Source: Psococerastis gibbosa
Lineage: Eukaryota > Arthropoda > Insecta > Psocodea > Psocidae
Direction: 5' to 3'
DNA length: 64,000 nucleotides
Assembly (NCBI GenBank): GCA_963971405.1
Contig: OZ020485.1
Location: 8,742,001 to 8,806,000 of the forward strand
A program made the position numbers and the translations under genes. Positions 39,784 through 51,100 of this stretch are shown here, piece after piece. The notes beneath the pieces are model-generated. The model was not told the DNA's origin. It saw only the letters and a program-made list of their open reading frames with translations, and ran no database searches. The first letter of the stretch is position 1; each line of letters starts with the position of its first letter.

Positions 39784-41630
39784 GTTTTCCCATTTTCATG
39801 GTTATGCAAATCAGCACAATGCAGTTTTAATTCATTTCGTGGTAAATTCAATGGTAGGATGGATACAGGTAATTTGGTAAATATACTGTAAATTGATTTA
39901 TTACGCTCTGATTTAATCGATCCCTCATATGTTTTTCCTATTTTGACCCACAACTACCCCCCTCAAAAAAAATGGGCTGGATCCGTCCCTGATTCAGTGC
40001 ATCTATAAACTTGGTATGAAAACAGTGATAAAACAGGAAACCCCAATAAAAAGAACAGGTCCGAGTTTCCTCGAACATGCTTTCCAATTTATCAATTAGT
40101 AGGCCTAGATAGATAATATGAGTAATATTATATAGTAAATAAGTTTCCTGTGGTTAAAGTTCGTATCCCTTGACATCCCAGACATTTTTTTTGGGGGAGG
40201 GGGTACCGGATGTGAGGTAACCTCAATATACAGTATATTTAAAACTACTTAAAACTCAATTCTATCTAGTGTACGCTGCAAATATTTTTTTTTTGGGGGG
40301 GGGGGGTCCCGCCCCTTGGACCTCTGGCTACGGCGTTGGATATCCCCTATCCCAAAGCACTGAATTTATCGATGGGAATATTTAGCTATATGCTGTGTTT
40401 GTGTGTTCATATATCGTACGTAAATGAATATGGCTTATTATATTAACAGGCTATCATAAATAACAGAAATCAAATACAATACGTTATATGCGCAAGACAA
40501 CAGCTGTTCCTTAGCTTGCGCAAATGATTAGGTACCTAATTGCATGTGCACTTTTATTAGCAGGACTAAAACAGCTAAACTCGTCATGACCCAAAAGTTC
40601 AATTTGAATTTAATTATAGTTTTAAGTGTAGGCCTACATGTTGGAATATTTGCAAGCTCACTCACCGAACGGAACCATTCTCGAGGTAAGCTCAAAATTA
40701 GAACTCGCAACCAGAAAGCTTGTCAAAAAATTGGAAAGCAAAAATTAAATTAGTAGGCCTAGATAAGTGCCTTTGCCTACCTATGCAAATGGCTGATTGA
40801 AACTGTGATAAGAAATTGGCTACCGTACCTATACCGTAGGTATACCTATAGGTACCTACTTACAATCAAGCTACCTACTGAATAATTCAACTTTTTGAAG
40901 TGTAAACTTCTATATAGACGGGGGGGGGGGGGGGTTAGGATTAGGTTAGGGTTAGGAGAAAGCCGACGTATTGCGTTATTGCTTTCCAATTTATACGTAG
41001 TAAAAGGAACGCTTTGTGACGGTCGAAATTTTCGATTCCGAGATTTCAACGGATTTACACGTTTTAAGGTCCCAGGAACCCAAAAAAGTGGACAAAGTGG
41101 TATTTACGAAATAGTCTGTCTGTCTGTGCGTCGATTTCCGGGCAAACTACTCAGTCGATTTTGATGAAATTCGGCATGTAGGTTCACAAAAATCATACCT
41201 CGAAACAATTTTTTTATTTGGGGCTAACTTAATTTGGGGGGTTTTATTCTCAAAAACTCCAAAAAAACGGCTAAAAAATTATTTCTCAAAAACGGCTCCA
41301 ACGATTTCTTTTAAATTCACATATATTGTAGTCGTTATTAATGTTAACGAAATGCGGGGGGTCGCTTGCCCCTTGATAGGTTGCTTCTGGGGGTAAAAAA
41401 ATAAAAATAACTGAATTTTAATGAAAAATTATTAAAAAATAATTTTTCTGCAAAACCTTTCTATCGATGATTTCTACCTTCAGGTATGTTTTAGGTGTTA
41501 AATTGAGTAAGGAAACCGGTCAGGTTGCTTTCCCAGAAAAGTATTTGGTTTTGTAAAAAAAAATGTTTTTTTTTTTTTAAAAATGATAGAAAATTCACGC
41601 TCAAATGCATTGCGTGCCCTGCCAGTATTG

Positions 41631-41631
<1 letters not shown>

Positions 41632-41674
<43 letters not shown>
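41632..41674 (-). repeat. 43-nt poly(A) tail of the LINE
   Basis: An uninterrupted run of T on the plus strand, directly 3' of the LINE on the minus strand and next to resumed C-family sequence. Confidence 0.85.
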
Positions 41675-41822
41675 CTATTTATTTAATGTTTTTGTCAGGA
41701 TGTCTGAAGTCTTGCAAGACCAATGGGTCTGTCTGCAAGTTCTTCACTATATGTACTTGTACCTTTTTGAGACGTCTGTAGGCCATGTCTAGTATTCTGT
41801 TATTTTAATTTTAATTAAAAAT

Positions 41823-44780
41823 TTATTCGATTTTACTATGGAGCCATGACTTTACTTGTTGTTTTATTTCCCTGTATTTTTTCAGATCTTTTATTGTCTT
41901 TGGTATATCATTGAAAATGTGAGGTATCATGTATTTTAATGTCTGTCTTCCGTAGTTGTTCGTTATGGTGGGTGTGAGCAGTCTTGATTCGGTTATAGAT
42001 CTTGTTTCTATGTCATGTGTTACTGGTTGTTTGTATTCTGTTTTATAAAAGTACTTAATGATGGTAATGTATTTGAAAAGAGCCGTCACTGTTAGTACGT
42101 TATATTTATTGAATAGGTCTTTTTTGCTCAATTTGTTATATTTATTTGTTTTATCTGAGTTTTTTATAATCTTCAGTATTCTATATTGTATATTTTCAAT
42201 GTTCTGTATTTGTGATGGTGTTGTGTTTCCATATGCTTGTATTCCATATCGTATAAGAGATTCTACTAGTGCTTTATAAATCACTATCATTGTATCATAG
42301 TTTAAATAAAATTGGATATGGTAAAAAGCGTATAAACATGATCTGAGTCGTTTATTTACATTATTGATATGTATGTCAAATTTGAATCTGTAGTCAATTG
42401 TTATTCCCAGGTATCTGTATTCATCTACTGTTTCAAGTATTTCTGTGCATTCGCATTCATATGTTTGTTTATTTTCATGTAGACATTTGTTATCGTGTTT
42501 TATAACCCTCATTAGTTCAGTTTTATATTGTGGTGATCTGATATGCATTAGTTTAGTTTTTTTACCGTTTATCGTAAGTTTGTGGTCGTGTGAGTATTTT
42601 TGTAGTAGTTCGAATTTTTCTTTCATAATTTGTACTGCGTTGCCTAAGTTTTTCTCATATACTACTATTGCTGTATCATCCGCAAACATAAATACTGTTG
42701 ATTTGTCCGTAGTTAGTCCATCAGGTAAATTGTTTGTATATATTAAGTACAACAAAGGTGCAAGGACTGACCCTTGTGCAATGGCTGTTGTCGTGATTTG
42801 TTCACTACTGATTTTATTTTTATATTTAACTATGTATTTTCTGTTTGTCATGAAATTTTGGAACCATTTTAGGAGTTTTCCCTCAATCCCTATTTTTTTT
42901 AGCTGTTGTATCATTATTTTACAATCAAGTAAGTCAAATGCCTTGGAGTAGTCTATAAATGTTACTAGTACATGTTCTTGTTTGTTTAGACGGTTATTTA
43001 TGAGATCTGAAAATTCTGTTAGAAGTGTTTCTGTGCTTCTGCCTTTTTGGAATCCATATTGATGTTTGGTGATTATTTCATGGTCAGTGAGATATTTTCT
43101 TAGTCTATCAGCTATGTAAGTTTCTATTATTTTGTCTATGGCTGTTAAGTTGGCTATTTGTCTGTAGTTATTGCAGTCTAAGTAAGTTCCTGTCTTGTGA
43201 ATCGGTCTATGTATGGCAATTTTTAGCATTTGTGGAATGTGTTCTGTTTGTATTGATACGTTTATTAGGTGAGCTATGACCGGGCTGATGTTTGTTTTTA
43301 TTGTTTTTATATCATTTATTCTTATTCCGTCTAGTCCGGGTGATTTGTTTGTTTTTAGTCTATCAATTATTTCTTGTATAACCGTTGGTTGGACTTTAGG
43401 TAAGTACATTTGTCTGTCGCATGTGTAATTCAATACTGTAGTATTTGTTATTATATCACAGTCGTGTTTAATTTTATAAACATTTTCAAGGTATGATTTT
43501 GCGAATTGATTTACAATCGTTTCATCTGAGTATTTTTGTCCTAAATGTTTTTCAATGATTGTGTCTATATTATTTACTGTTCTTCCCAGTATTTTGCTAA
43601 CCAAATTCCAAGTTTCTCTCATGTTTCCTTGGTGTGTTTTAAATTTGATTTTATAGTAATTGTTTTTTGCGTTTTTTATATATTTGTTCAGTTTATTTCT
43701 ATATCTATTGTATTCTTGCCTATACGCAGGATTTTTTGGATTATGTTTATGCTTTCTGAATAGTAAGTCCCGCTTTATTATTCCAATTTTTATTTCTTCC
43801 GTTATCCAGTCTTTATTAGGTCTGTTTTTTTTAATCTTTATTGACGTTGTACATTGTGTTTGTATACTGGTAATATTGTCTCTTATTGTATTATAAATAG
43901 AATCTGCATTATCTAGATTCATTGCATCCTTCCATTTTATTTCGTTAAGTAATCGTGTCATTTTTGATTCGTCTATTTTGTTTATAGTTTTATTATTTAG
44001 TTGATTTATTTGGTTCTTCTCTATTTTAAAATTAATCACTATCATGTAATGGTCAGAGATTTTATGTTTTATAACTCCACTTCTGTTTTTTGCTTCATTC
44101 CCTCTAGTGTGCATTAGGTCAATGCAAGATTGCGTTAGTTTTTCGTTTCTTACTTCTTCTCTAGTATAATCTTTAATTTCTTGTATTAGTCCGTAGTTAC
44201 ATGTCATATTTGCGAGTCTTGTTTTATAAATATTTTTAGATTTCATATCTATGTTGAAATCTCCTAAAACCAGCATAGGCATTTTATTGTTAATATTTGT
44301 TCTTATTTGTGTTTCCAATTCTATTATGAAGTTATTTTTGTCAGTGTTTGGTGGTCTGTATATGCTTATAATGTCTATAATTTTTGTTTTATTTAGTAAT
44401 TTTATGTGTATTTGCTCGTAAGTTTGTCTTTCTTCTGTATCTATGCATTGTACTGTTAGTGTATTTTTACTATATATTAAAATTCCTCCCCCTCTTCTGT
44501 TTTTTCGGTTGTAAAAATGTTGTTCGTATCCATCTAATGTATATAGACTCATGTTCTCTGTTATTGTATTTGTTTCTGTTAGTACTAGTATATCAAATGT
44601 GTACCCTTCTTTTCCCTTCAGTATGACATTTAGTTCGTTCCAGTTCTTATGAATTGATCGAATGTTTAAACATATTATTTCGAGTCCTATGTTTGACTGT
44701 TTGTCAGTTAGCCATGTTTCGTACGTTTCGTAAGTCTTAAAATGGGTATTTCCGTTATGTTGCACGTAATGTCCGTCCAT
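41823..44780 (-). CDS. retrotransposon ORF2: endonuclease and reverse transcriptase, 985 aa, intact
   Basis: Residues about 30-250 form an APE-type endonuclease: LNIRSIHKNWNEL, a Glu in VLTETN, YRPPN, LGDFNID, and the SDH motif (KISDHYMI). Residues about 460-760 are the reverse transcriptase: NKSPGLDGI, YRQIANL, HQYGFQKGRST, VTFIDYSKAFD, AQGSVLAPLLY and the catalytic FADD. The C-terminal part continues beyond the thumb without an RNase H. It makes and pastes DNA copies by target-primed reverse transcription. No internal stop. The base composition is strongly A-rich on the coding strand, unlike the host exons. Confidence 0.93.
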   Translation of the reverse strand: MDGHYVQHNGNTHFKTYETYETWLTDKQSNIGLEIICLNIRSIHKNWNELNVILKGKEGYTFDILVLTETNTITENMSLYTLDGYEQHFYNRKNRRGGGILIYSKNTLTVQCIDTEERQTYEQIHIKLLNKTKIIDIISIYRPPNTDKNNFIIELETQIRTNINNKMPMLVLGDFNIDMKSKNIYKTRLANMTCNYGLIQEIKDYTREEVRNEKLTQSCIDLMHTRGNEAKNRSGVIKHKISDHYMIVINFKIEKNQINQLNNKTINKIDESKMTRLLNEIKWKDAMNLDNADSIYNTIRDNITSIQTQCTTSIKIKKNRPNKDWITEEIKIGIIKRDLLFRKHKHNPKNPAYRQEYNRYRNKLNKYIKNAKNNYYKIKFKTHQGNMRETWNLVSKILGRTVNNIDTIIEKHLGQKYSDETIVNQFAKSYLENVYKIKHDCDIITNTTVLNYTCDRQMYLPKVQPTVIQEIIDRLKTNKSPGLDGIRINDIKTIKTNISPVIAHLINVSIQTEHIPQMLKIAIHRPIHKTGTYLDCNNYRQIANLTAIDKIIETYIADRLRKYLTDHEIITKHQYGFQKGRSTETLLTEFSDLINNRLNKQEHVLVTFIDYSKAFDLLDCKIMIQQLKKIGIEGKLLKWFQNFMTNRKYIVKYKNKISSEQITTTAIAQGSVLAPLLYLIYTNNLPDGLTTDKSTVFMFADDTAIVVYEKNLGNAVQIMKEKFELLQKYSHDHKLTINGKKTKLMHIRSPQYKTELMRVIKHDNKCLHENKQTYECECTEILETVDEYRYLGITIDYRFKFDIHINNVNKRLRSCLYAFYHIQFYLNYDTMIVIYKALVESLIRYGIQAYGNTTPSQIQNIENIQYRILKIIKNSDKTNKYNKLSKKDLFNKYNVLTVTALFKYITIIKYFYKTEYKQPVTHDIETRSITESRLLTPTITNNYGRQTLKYMIPHIFNDIPKTIKDLKKYREIKQQVKSWLHSKIE

Positions 44781-44808
44781 TTGTATTTGTATTTGGCCAA
44801 TCTGACGT

Positions 44809-45980
44809 TTACACTAATTTGTCTAAGTGTTTTTCGTTTTCTATGACAATCGTATCTTTAGTATTTTCGTGAAAAGTGAAAACTACACTCTCCTCTGCGA
44901 GATCACTAATAAACTGCACATGTGCTAATCAAGTAAAAACTCGTCATGCCACAGCTGCACAGGGCAAGAAGTGGGAGAGGCTAGTAAAGGACGGGCCAAT
45001 CAACCGAAACCTCCCCCGCCACGTGTTTGTTGCCTCCTTCAGAGCCCTCACTGGACACGACTACCTAGCTTCACACCTACATAGGATAGGCGTATTCGAC
45101 TCGTCCTCATGCCCCCTGTGTGGACACCCCTCAATGGTGGCCGATCATCTCTTTGGATGCCCGGGGCTTGCAGACGCTCGAGACTCGTCGGTGAACACAG
45201 GAGAATATCTCCTCGCTGATCTATACTGGCTTGCGCGACACCAAATGGCAGAGATGCCAAGAGTGGGCATTGGATAATAATAATAATAGTATTTTCGTCT
45301 TTTCTCACGAGCACTTTGTTGTTTTGAAACCATACAAATTTATAGTTCATTTGCTTTGCTTTGACACGTGCTTTCCAGGCCAAATCTCTGTAGTAAGGAC
45401 TCATGTTTTCGGATATATATATTCTGCCATTTCCATTTCCTGTAAGCTGTTGGTTTGTAACAATTTTCTTTCTTTGTGCCAGCATCTTATTCCTCTTCTT
45501 TGTTGATTGAAATTGAACAATTATACTTGGTATTTTCCCCTGTTTATTTGGAATACGGTGGCAAGCTTCTATGTCCGATTTTTCCAGCGTGATTTCCAAT
45601 TCCTTTGCCACTTTCAATACAATTTCTTCTGCATTTTCTCCTTTAGTTACTTCCACTTCTTTAATTTCTAGGTTTCGGTTTCTCCCGTATTGTTCCAACG
45701 ATATCAATCTGTTTTGTAGTTGTTCCACTTCTTTATCCCGTTTCTTAAGTGCATCTTTTAGAGTCTCTACTTCTTTTTTCAAGCTCGAAATCTCGTTAAG
45801 ACGCTCTACGATGTCATCATACTGTTTACTAATAAAGACTTGACTATCTTGAAGGCTGGTTAAAGTATCTTTCATGTCTTTAAACATTTTTCCAATAAAT
45901 ATTTTGAGCCTTTCTTCAGATTCAGTTGTTGAGGCGCAGCCTGCACACTTCCACTGTTTTATATCGCCTGATTGTTTCAT
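44809..45980 (-). CDS. retrotransposon ORF1, interrupted by a nested insertion
   Basis: The residues before the insertion contain a coiled coil with heptad-like Leu/Ile spacing (about 45-100), then an RNA-binding-like domain (ACHRIPNKQGKIPSIIVQF). At 45,287-45,298 the frame runs into a nested element. If that element and one copy of its 12-base duplication are removed, the frame continues from 44,858 to a stop at 44,809-44,811, which is 28 bases before the ORF2 start. As it stands ORF1 is broken. It is an RNA-chaperone-type protein in this group of elements. Confidence 0.8.
44871..45286 (+). mobile_element. 5'-truncated LINE end nested in ORF1, with 12-bp target duplication
   Basis: Encodes the C-terminal end of another non-LTR reverse transcriptase, with a Cys-His cluster (CPLCGHPSMVADHLFGC) and the ending RHQMAEMPRVGIG, then a (TAA)n tail. 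It is flanked by TAGTATTTTCGT at 44859-44870 and 45287-45298. Confidence 0.85.
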
Positions 45981-46342
45981 ATCAGTGTATTATATGCTGT
46001 GCGGTAATGTGTTGGTCTGACCTATCTAGAATTTACCTCACCTCCAATGACGTCAGGTGGACAACCCCCCCCCCCCCCCCCGAGATATCGGAGATTTAAC
46101 CATAGGAAAATTATTTACCATGAAATTACTCATTTTCTCTATCTACTAATTTTGATAAATTGGAAAGCATGTTCGAGTAAACTCGGACCGGTTCTTTACG
46201 TTAGGGCAGTGATGGCCTCTTATGTGATAAAAATTGACCCTAGTCATGGCAGAAGAGCCGTTCTAAGAACGACACACTTGCACTCTGTTGGTATTCTCCG
46301 CGGTGTGTCTAACACTCGATGCCGTTTTTGCGAGATTTAAAA

Positions 46343-46480
46343 CTTGAGATTGTAATGTAGGTATTAATAAATGTCATTAATCTGTATTCGGCTCATCTGC
46401 GTTATAATCAATAAAAGATATAATCAATTAATTACAATGCCATTACTGACATTTATTAATACGCACATTACAATCTCAAG
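46343..46480. mobile_element. 138-bp TIR MITE
   Basis: CTTGAGATTGTAATGT...TATTAATAAATGTCA on the left and the inverse on the right (TGACATTTATTAATA...ACATTACAATCTCAAG). Confidence 0.7.
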
Positions 46481-46695
46481 CTTTTATATCTTATTTTAGT
46501 TACTATAAACCGATTGTATCTTTAGCCGAACACAGATTAATGACAAAAATCTGCATTTCCTAATGTTCCTTTGTATGTGTTTAATTTTAGAGTAGACTAT
46601 GGATTCTGTTTTCCTGTTTGATAAAATGAAATATGTTTAAATAAAATAAAAAAATCATTAATTAAAACCAAATCATAATATGCAGTAAACCTGTG

Positions 46696-47154
46696 AAAAA
46701 AAAGACATGTGGGCTATGACACATGGTAGAAGTGAAACTTCAACGTGGAAAAACGAATCACAACAGACAAGTGGAAAAACGAATAGCAACAGACAAGTGG
46801 AAAAACGAATCGCAACGGACAAGTGAAAAAACGAATAGCAAAAAAATTTGTACTTGAAGTTTTACGGGCTGATTGATAATGTACTTGTCGAATTTGAAAT
46901 TTGACAGTTGAAATTTGGTAGATTGTTAATGTGCTTGTTGAAGTTGAAAACCTACCCGTAAAACTTCAAGTAAAAATTTTGTAGCTATTCGTTTTTTCAC
47001 TTGACCGTTGTGATTCGTTATTCCACTTGTCCGTTGCTATTCGTTTTTCCACTTGTCTGTTGCTATTCGTTTTTCCACTTGTCCGTTGTGATTCGGTTTT
47101 CCACGTTGAAGTTTCACTTCTACCATGTGTCCTAGCACACATGTCTTTTTTTTT
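46696..47154. mobile_element. F element: fold-back with tandem repeats in the arms
   Basis: Outer arms share AAGACATGTG and ACACATGGTAGAAGTGAAAC. Each arm then has four to five 26-bp units containing CGAATAGCAACAGACAAGTG, in opposite orientation on the two sides, around a centre of about 150 bp. Confidence 0.8.
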
Positions 47155-47226
47155 AAAACTTTAAAAGCATGACTTAAAACTGAATTCACATTCCTAAATG
47201 CTTATAGTGAGATAAGCTTCCCTAGA

Positions 47227-47610
47227 GAGTGTATACAGCCCAAAGGGAATTGGCAGCCAGAAATTTAATACTTTTTATTTTTTATTTAATTAATGTTATT
47301 AAAGATTTGGGTCATCAAAGTTTTAGAAGACTACTTCATGCATCATATTATAAGATATTTTTAATTTTCAAAATTGTAGTTTTTTCATACAAATGCAAAT
47401 ATTTTATAAACAATAACTTTTCACGTATTACCGATTTCATAAAAAAACTACAATTTCGAAAACTAAAAATACCTTATTATATGATGCATGAATAAGTAGT
47501 CTTCTACAACTTTGATGAGCCTAATCTTTAATAACATGCTTAGTGAATGAAATAAATAATAAAAAGTATTAAATTTCGGGCTGCCACTTTCCTACGGGCT
47601 GTACACTCTT
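47227..47610. mobile_element. T-family TIR element
   Basis: GAGTGTATACAGCCC to GGGCTGTACACTC; interior matches the copy at 34,666. Confidence 0.8.
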
Positions 47611-47983
47611 AAACTTAGTGGCTGGATAAATTTGGATGGGTGAGTAACGGCCTTAATCTGGAAATATATTACACTATAGGGGTTGATTAAAACATCGTGG
47701 CTTAGCGATTCACGTAGGAATCAGAACTTACTAATAGGCCTAATTAATTTTAATTAGGACTATAAAGTAGTAATTGAAACCATGGATTGCTTGTCACCAT
47801 ATTGCAGTATAGGAAATACAATAAATATTGATGGGTTTGAGGCTTAAGCGTGAAGGACTAATTTAATACTTTTTACATTTAATTTTTATCACGCCATAGC
47901 ATTAGGCTTCCGTCATCAGATTGCAGATCAATACAACAAATATTCAAACATAAAAATTAAAATTAACCCTTTTTTGACAATAG

Positions 47984-48155
47984 CTGTATCGATAAGCAAC
48001 CATTACCTGCAGAACTATTGGGAGAAGATCTACTCCATTATCCATCAAGGGGATTGGCTTTCCCAAGATTTTACGACGTCGGAGGAGAATCCATTGTGCT
48101 TTGTAATAGGCAAGGAATGTCCCAATCCCAATATTACCTTCTGGTTCTACACTAG
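47984..48155 (+). CDS. lipase 1, first recognised exon
   Basis: Acceptor CCTTTTTTGACAATAG and donor CACTAG|GTAAGA. It encodes the N-terminal region ending in NPNITFWFYTR, the usual start of the hydrolase fold. It is not the start of the protein. Confidence 0.82.
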
Positions 48156-51100
48156 GTAAGATTATTATGTATACCGTATACCCCCCCGCGTACTTAAAGA
48201 CCCGCAGCGGTCGGCAACCTTTTTCTCCAGTGGGCCAAATTTTTTATTCTGTTCCTTCCTACGGGCCGCACTTATTAAATACATATAGACTCTAAACTCT
48301 AAACTCTAAAAGGTAGGCATTTTCTGTTCTTAAGTAGGCTATATTTTACAATAATTAATGTAAACCTGAACAAAAATTCAAACACGCAATGCGCAAAATA
48401 TCATCCAAATGGGGATGTGTGAGGCGGTTACCATACTTGTTCTTGGCATATTTCAACTTAGAAAATGATGCTTCGCACAAGTATGTGGAGGAAAACAAAG
48501 TAAGTAGGATGAGGGAACAATTCTTAAGATCCCCAAATTTTTCAGGGACACCAAAATTCACGATAACTTTTCCCATCCCGCTTTTCCTTGAAAATTGATT
48601 CCAAATTGGGATCGTTTTTGAAATCAATGAACTGGTCGATCAACGTTGCAATCTTGAATCCTAAGGCGGAAAATTCCGAAAAAGTTCTGGTGTCCGTATG
48701 CCAGGGATTTTCAACAAAGCGCAGCCAATCCTTCTTGCTCCTCAAATCTTGAAATTTGCGGGCGAATTCATCACACAAGCCGTCTAAAAATCATTTTATA
48801 CTTTCATAATTTTTTTAAATGCGTAAGTTCAAAATTCAAATAATTCTGTTTGTTTGTCGACTTTGTCTGCATAACGCGGGCCGCCAAAAACACTCCGCGG
48901 GCCGCGGGTGGCCGACCGCTGTTATAGACACTGGGCGAGTAGTGGCAGAGCGTGCATGTAACATTTAAGGCGGACAATGCCGCATTACGCTCAACAAATC
49001 CTTAGAATGTATTAAGAGCTTCGTTGAAATCTAAAGGAAGCCACGAGCAAATAAGATTCTACTTATGAGCATGATGTAATCAACCCAGTCTAAGAAGTTA
49101 AGAATCACGTCACGTTAGAATTCAAAAGGTTTTTTTTCTTGTTTTGAAATGTTTACTTTTTAACAAGATAGAACGGTATATAAAATGATGTGTGTTTTCT
49201 TTTTTTGAACATAAATAAATATTTGCAAGCATTACATTATGTAAGTACATAGATTTCAGGAAAAACTTCACCATAAATAGCCTATTAACTGATTTTGATG
49301 AAACTCGGCAAAAGGATTGATCATGCAAATGTCTTGATCGATTTTATTCAACAGCTAGATCCGCCATTTTGTTCAAAGATGGCGGCCGATTAAAACCTTT
49401 GATTAAAACCATACATAACTCATATATCAGTTATTGTTGGTCGCAGAAGAATGAAATAAAATCTGACTGAAAGCCAGTATTATTATCTACGACACTGGTA
49501 ATCAACAATTTTTACGACAAATCAACGATTTCAAGAAGTCAAAGTGAAAATAATGTGATAAAGTTAAAGTTTATAGTCGTCATTGTGGTTCGAAATTTCG
49601 AACATAAGAGTGTTGTATGTTGATGTGGTGGTCAGAAAAAGAATTTAATAGATAGCGTAGGTAGCATAGAGGAAATAAAGTCGGGTCTGCGCTTGCATGG
49701 AATTTCCCTACACCAGTGGCGATTGGTATTAACTTACTCCTTGGGGTTAAAACTGTAACCAAACAAATTTTGAATAGCATTTTCCATTGTAAAATTATCT
49801 TGTTTACATTTTTAATACTAGGGTATTATATTAACCCCGGTATTATAATCGCCATGATCGGGCCGCTGATTGGCCATAGAGCCGAAAGGGATTTTTACAA
49901 ACACATTTAGAAGAAGATTGTTTAAATTAAGCGTATTTTGTTTACTGTAATTTTTGGAAATTGTGTTGTTTTTTGGGCGTGGGTTTAAAAGACTTTCTAG
50001 TCTTAAGTCTCGCCCTGTAAATATAAGACGTTTATTATTATTATTAGCCTACATTTTGTTTTGCCATGCACCAGCAGACTGATCATGGCGATTGATATTA
50101 CTTTAACCCTGGGATTAAAACTGTAAACAAACAAATTTTGAATAGCACTTTCCATTGTAAAATTATCTTGTTTACATTTTTAATACCAGGGGATTAAATA
50201 AATACCGGTATTCTAATAGCCATGATCAGCCTGCAGGGGGTCTACTAGGCCATTTAGTATTAATCTTAACCTGGGAGTAAAAACGTACCTAAACAAGATA
50301 ATTTTAGAATGAAAAGTATGGCTACTGTTCAAAATAAAATTTTTTGTTTACATTTTAACCCCCAGATTAAGTTCATATTAAACGGCATAATAGGCTCATG
50401 ATGAAATATTTCTGCTGATATCTCTGGAAAACGAAAATATTTGTCCTTTTCATTTTTAGGAAAACTCAGCAATATCCGTATGAAGTCTCCATAGCGAGAC
50501 CACATTCACTAAAAGAGCTACCGTATAAAAAAGGAGCGCCCTGGAAATTAATTGTTCACGGTTATACCAATGACAGGAAAACAACGCCTGGCCCACAACT
50601 TCGCAACGGTAGGAAAATTATTTTCACTACGTTTTTATGTTTTTATTTATTGAGTATTTATTTGTTACTTAGGCGGCCAATCCACCGGCGAATTCACTTG
50701 AAAAATTGACTTTGTCATTGACGTTTCTTTTCTTTTAAGGCGACTATTATGTAGATACTTAACTTATCTATTATAAATTAAGTTATGATATGGTAGCAGA
50801 CATCATTAGTCTCTACCATGTTATAACTTAATTTATAATAGATAAGTTAAGAATCTACAAAATAATCTCCTTAAAAGAAAACAAACCAAAAATCTCAAAT
50901 CACAAATGAAATAAAATCACCAGTGGAATTGCCGCCTTATAATACGTTCTTATTGGCAAGATTCGTAATGTTAGACAGGTTTGTACAGCGACAAAACTAT
51001 CTAACCGAACAAGTCTGTGAGCTTACTTTTAAAGTCATAAATGCCATTTATATATCCTTTAAATTTCGGTTATAACGTGGAGGTTGCCTCTTCAATCAAA

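Larger units (their letters stand above)
41632..45995 (-). mobile_element. CR1/jockey-group non-LTR retrotransposon, nearly full length
   Basis: Reading on the minus strand: partial ORF1, 28-nt gap, intact ORF2, about 150 bp 3' UTR, then a 43-nt poly(A) tail (41632-41674). The 5' end stops just before ORF1 residue 1, where KQWKCAGC looks like the last Cys pair of a PHD-type finger, so the copy is probably 5'-truncated. It is inserted in a C-family element: sequence on both sides matches the uninterrupted copy at 60,360-60,480. The long tail and the intact ORF2 point to a young insertion. Target duplication not resolved. The 5' boundary is good to about 10 bp. Confidence 0.85.
40977..46195. 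mobile_element. C-family TIR element split by the LINE
   Basis: Left part 40977-41631 and right part 45996-46195 together match the other C copies. The LINE fills the gap. It ends AAATTGGAAAGCATGTTCGA. Confidence 0.75.

Noticed and set aside
46200..46345. plus-strand frame ending NTRCRFCEI
   Set aside because: May be a decayed LINE C-terminus, but too short and motif-poor to call.
47630..47645. first coding exon of lipase 1 (ATGG before GTGAGT)
   Set aside because: It joins in phase, but would give a protein without a signal peptide for a secreted family; kept only as a remark.
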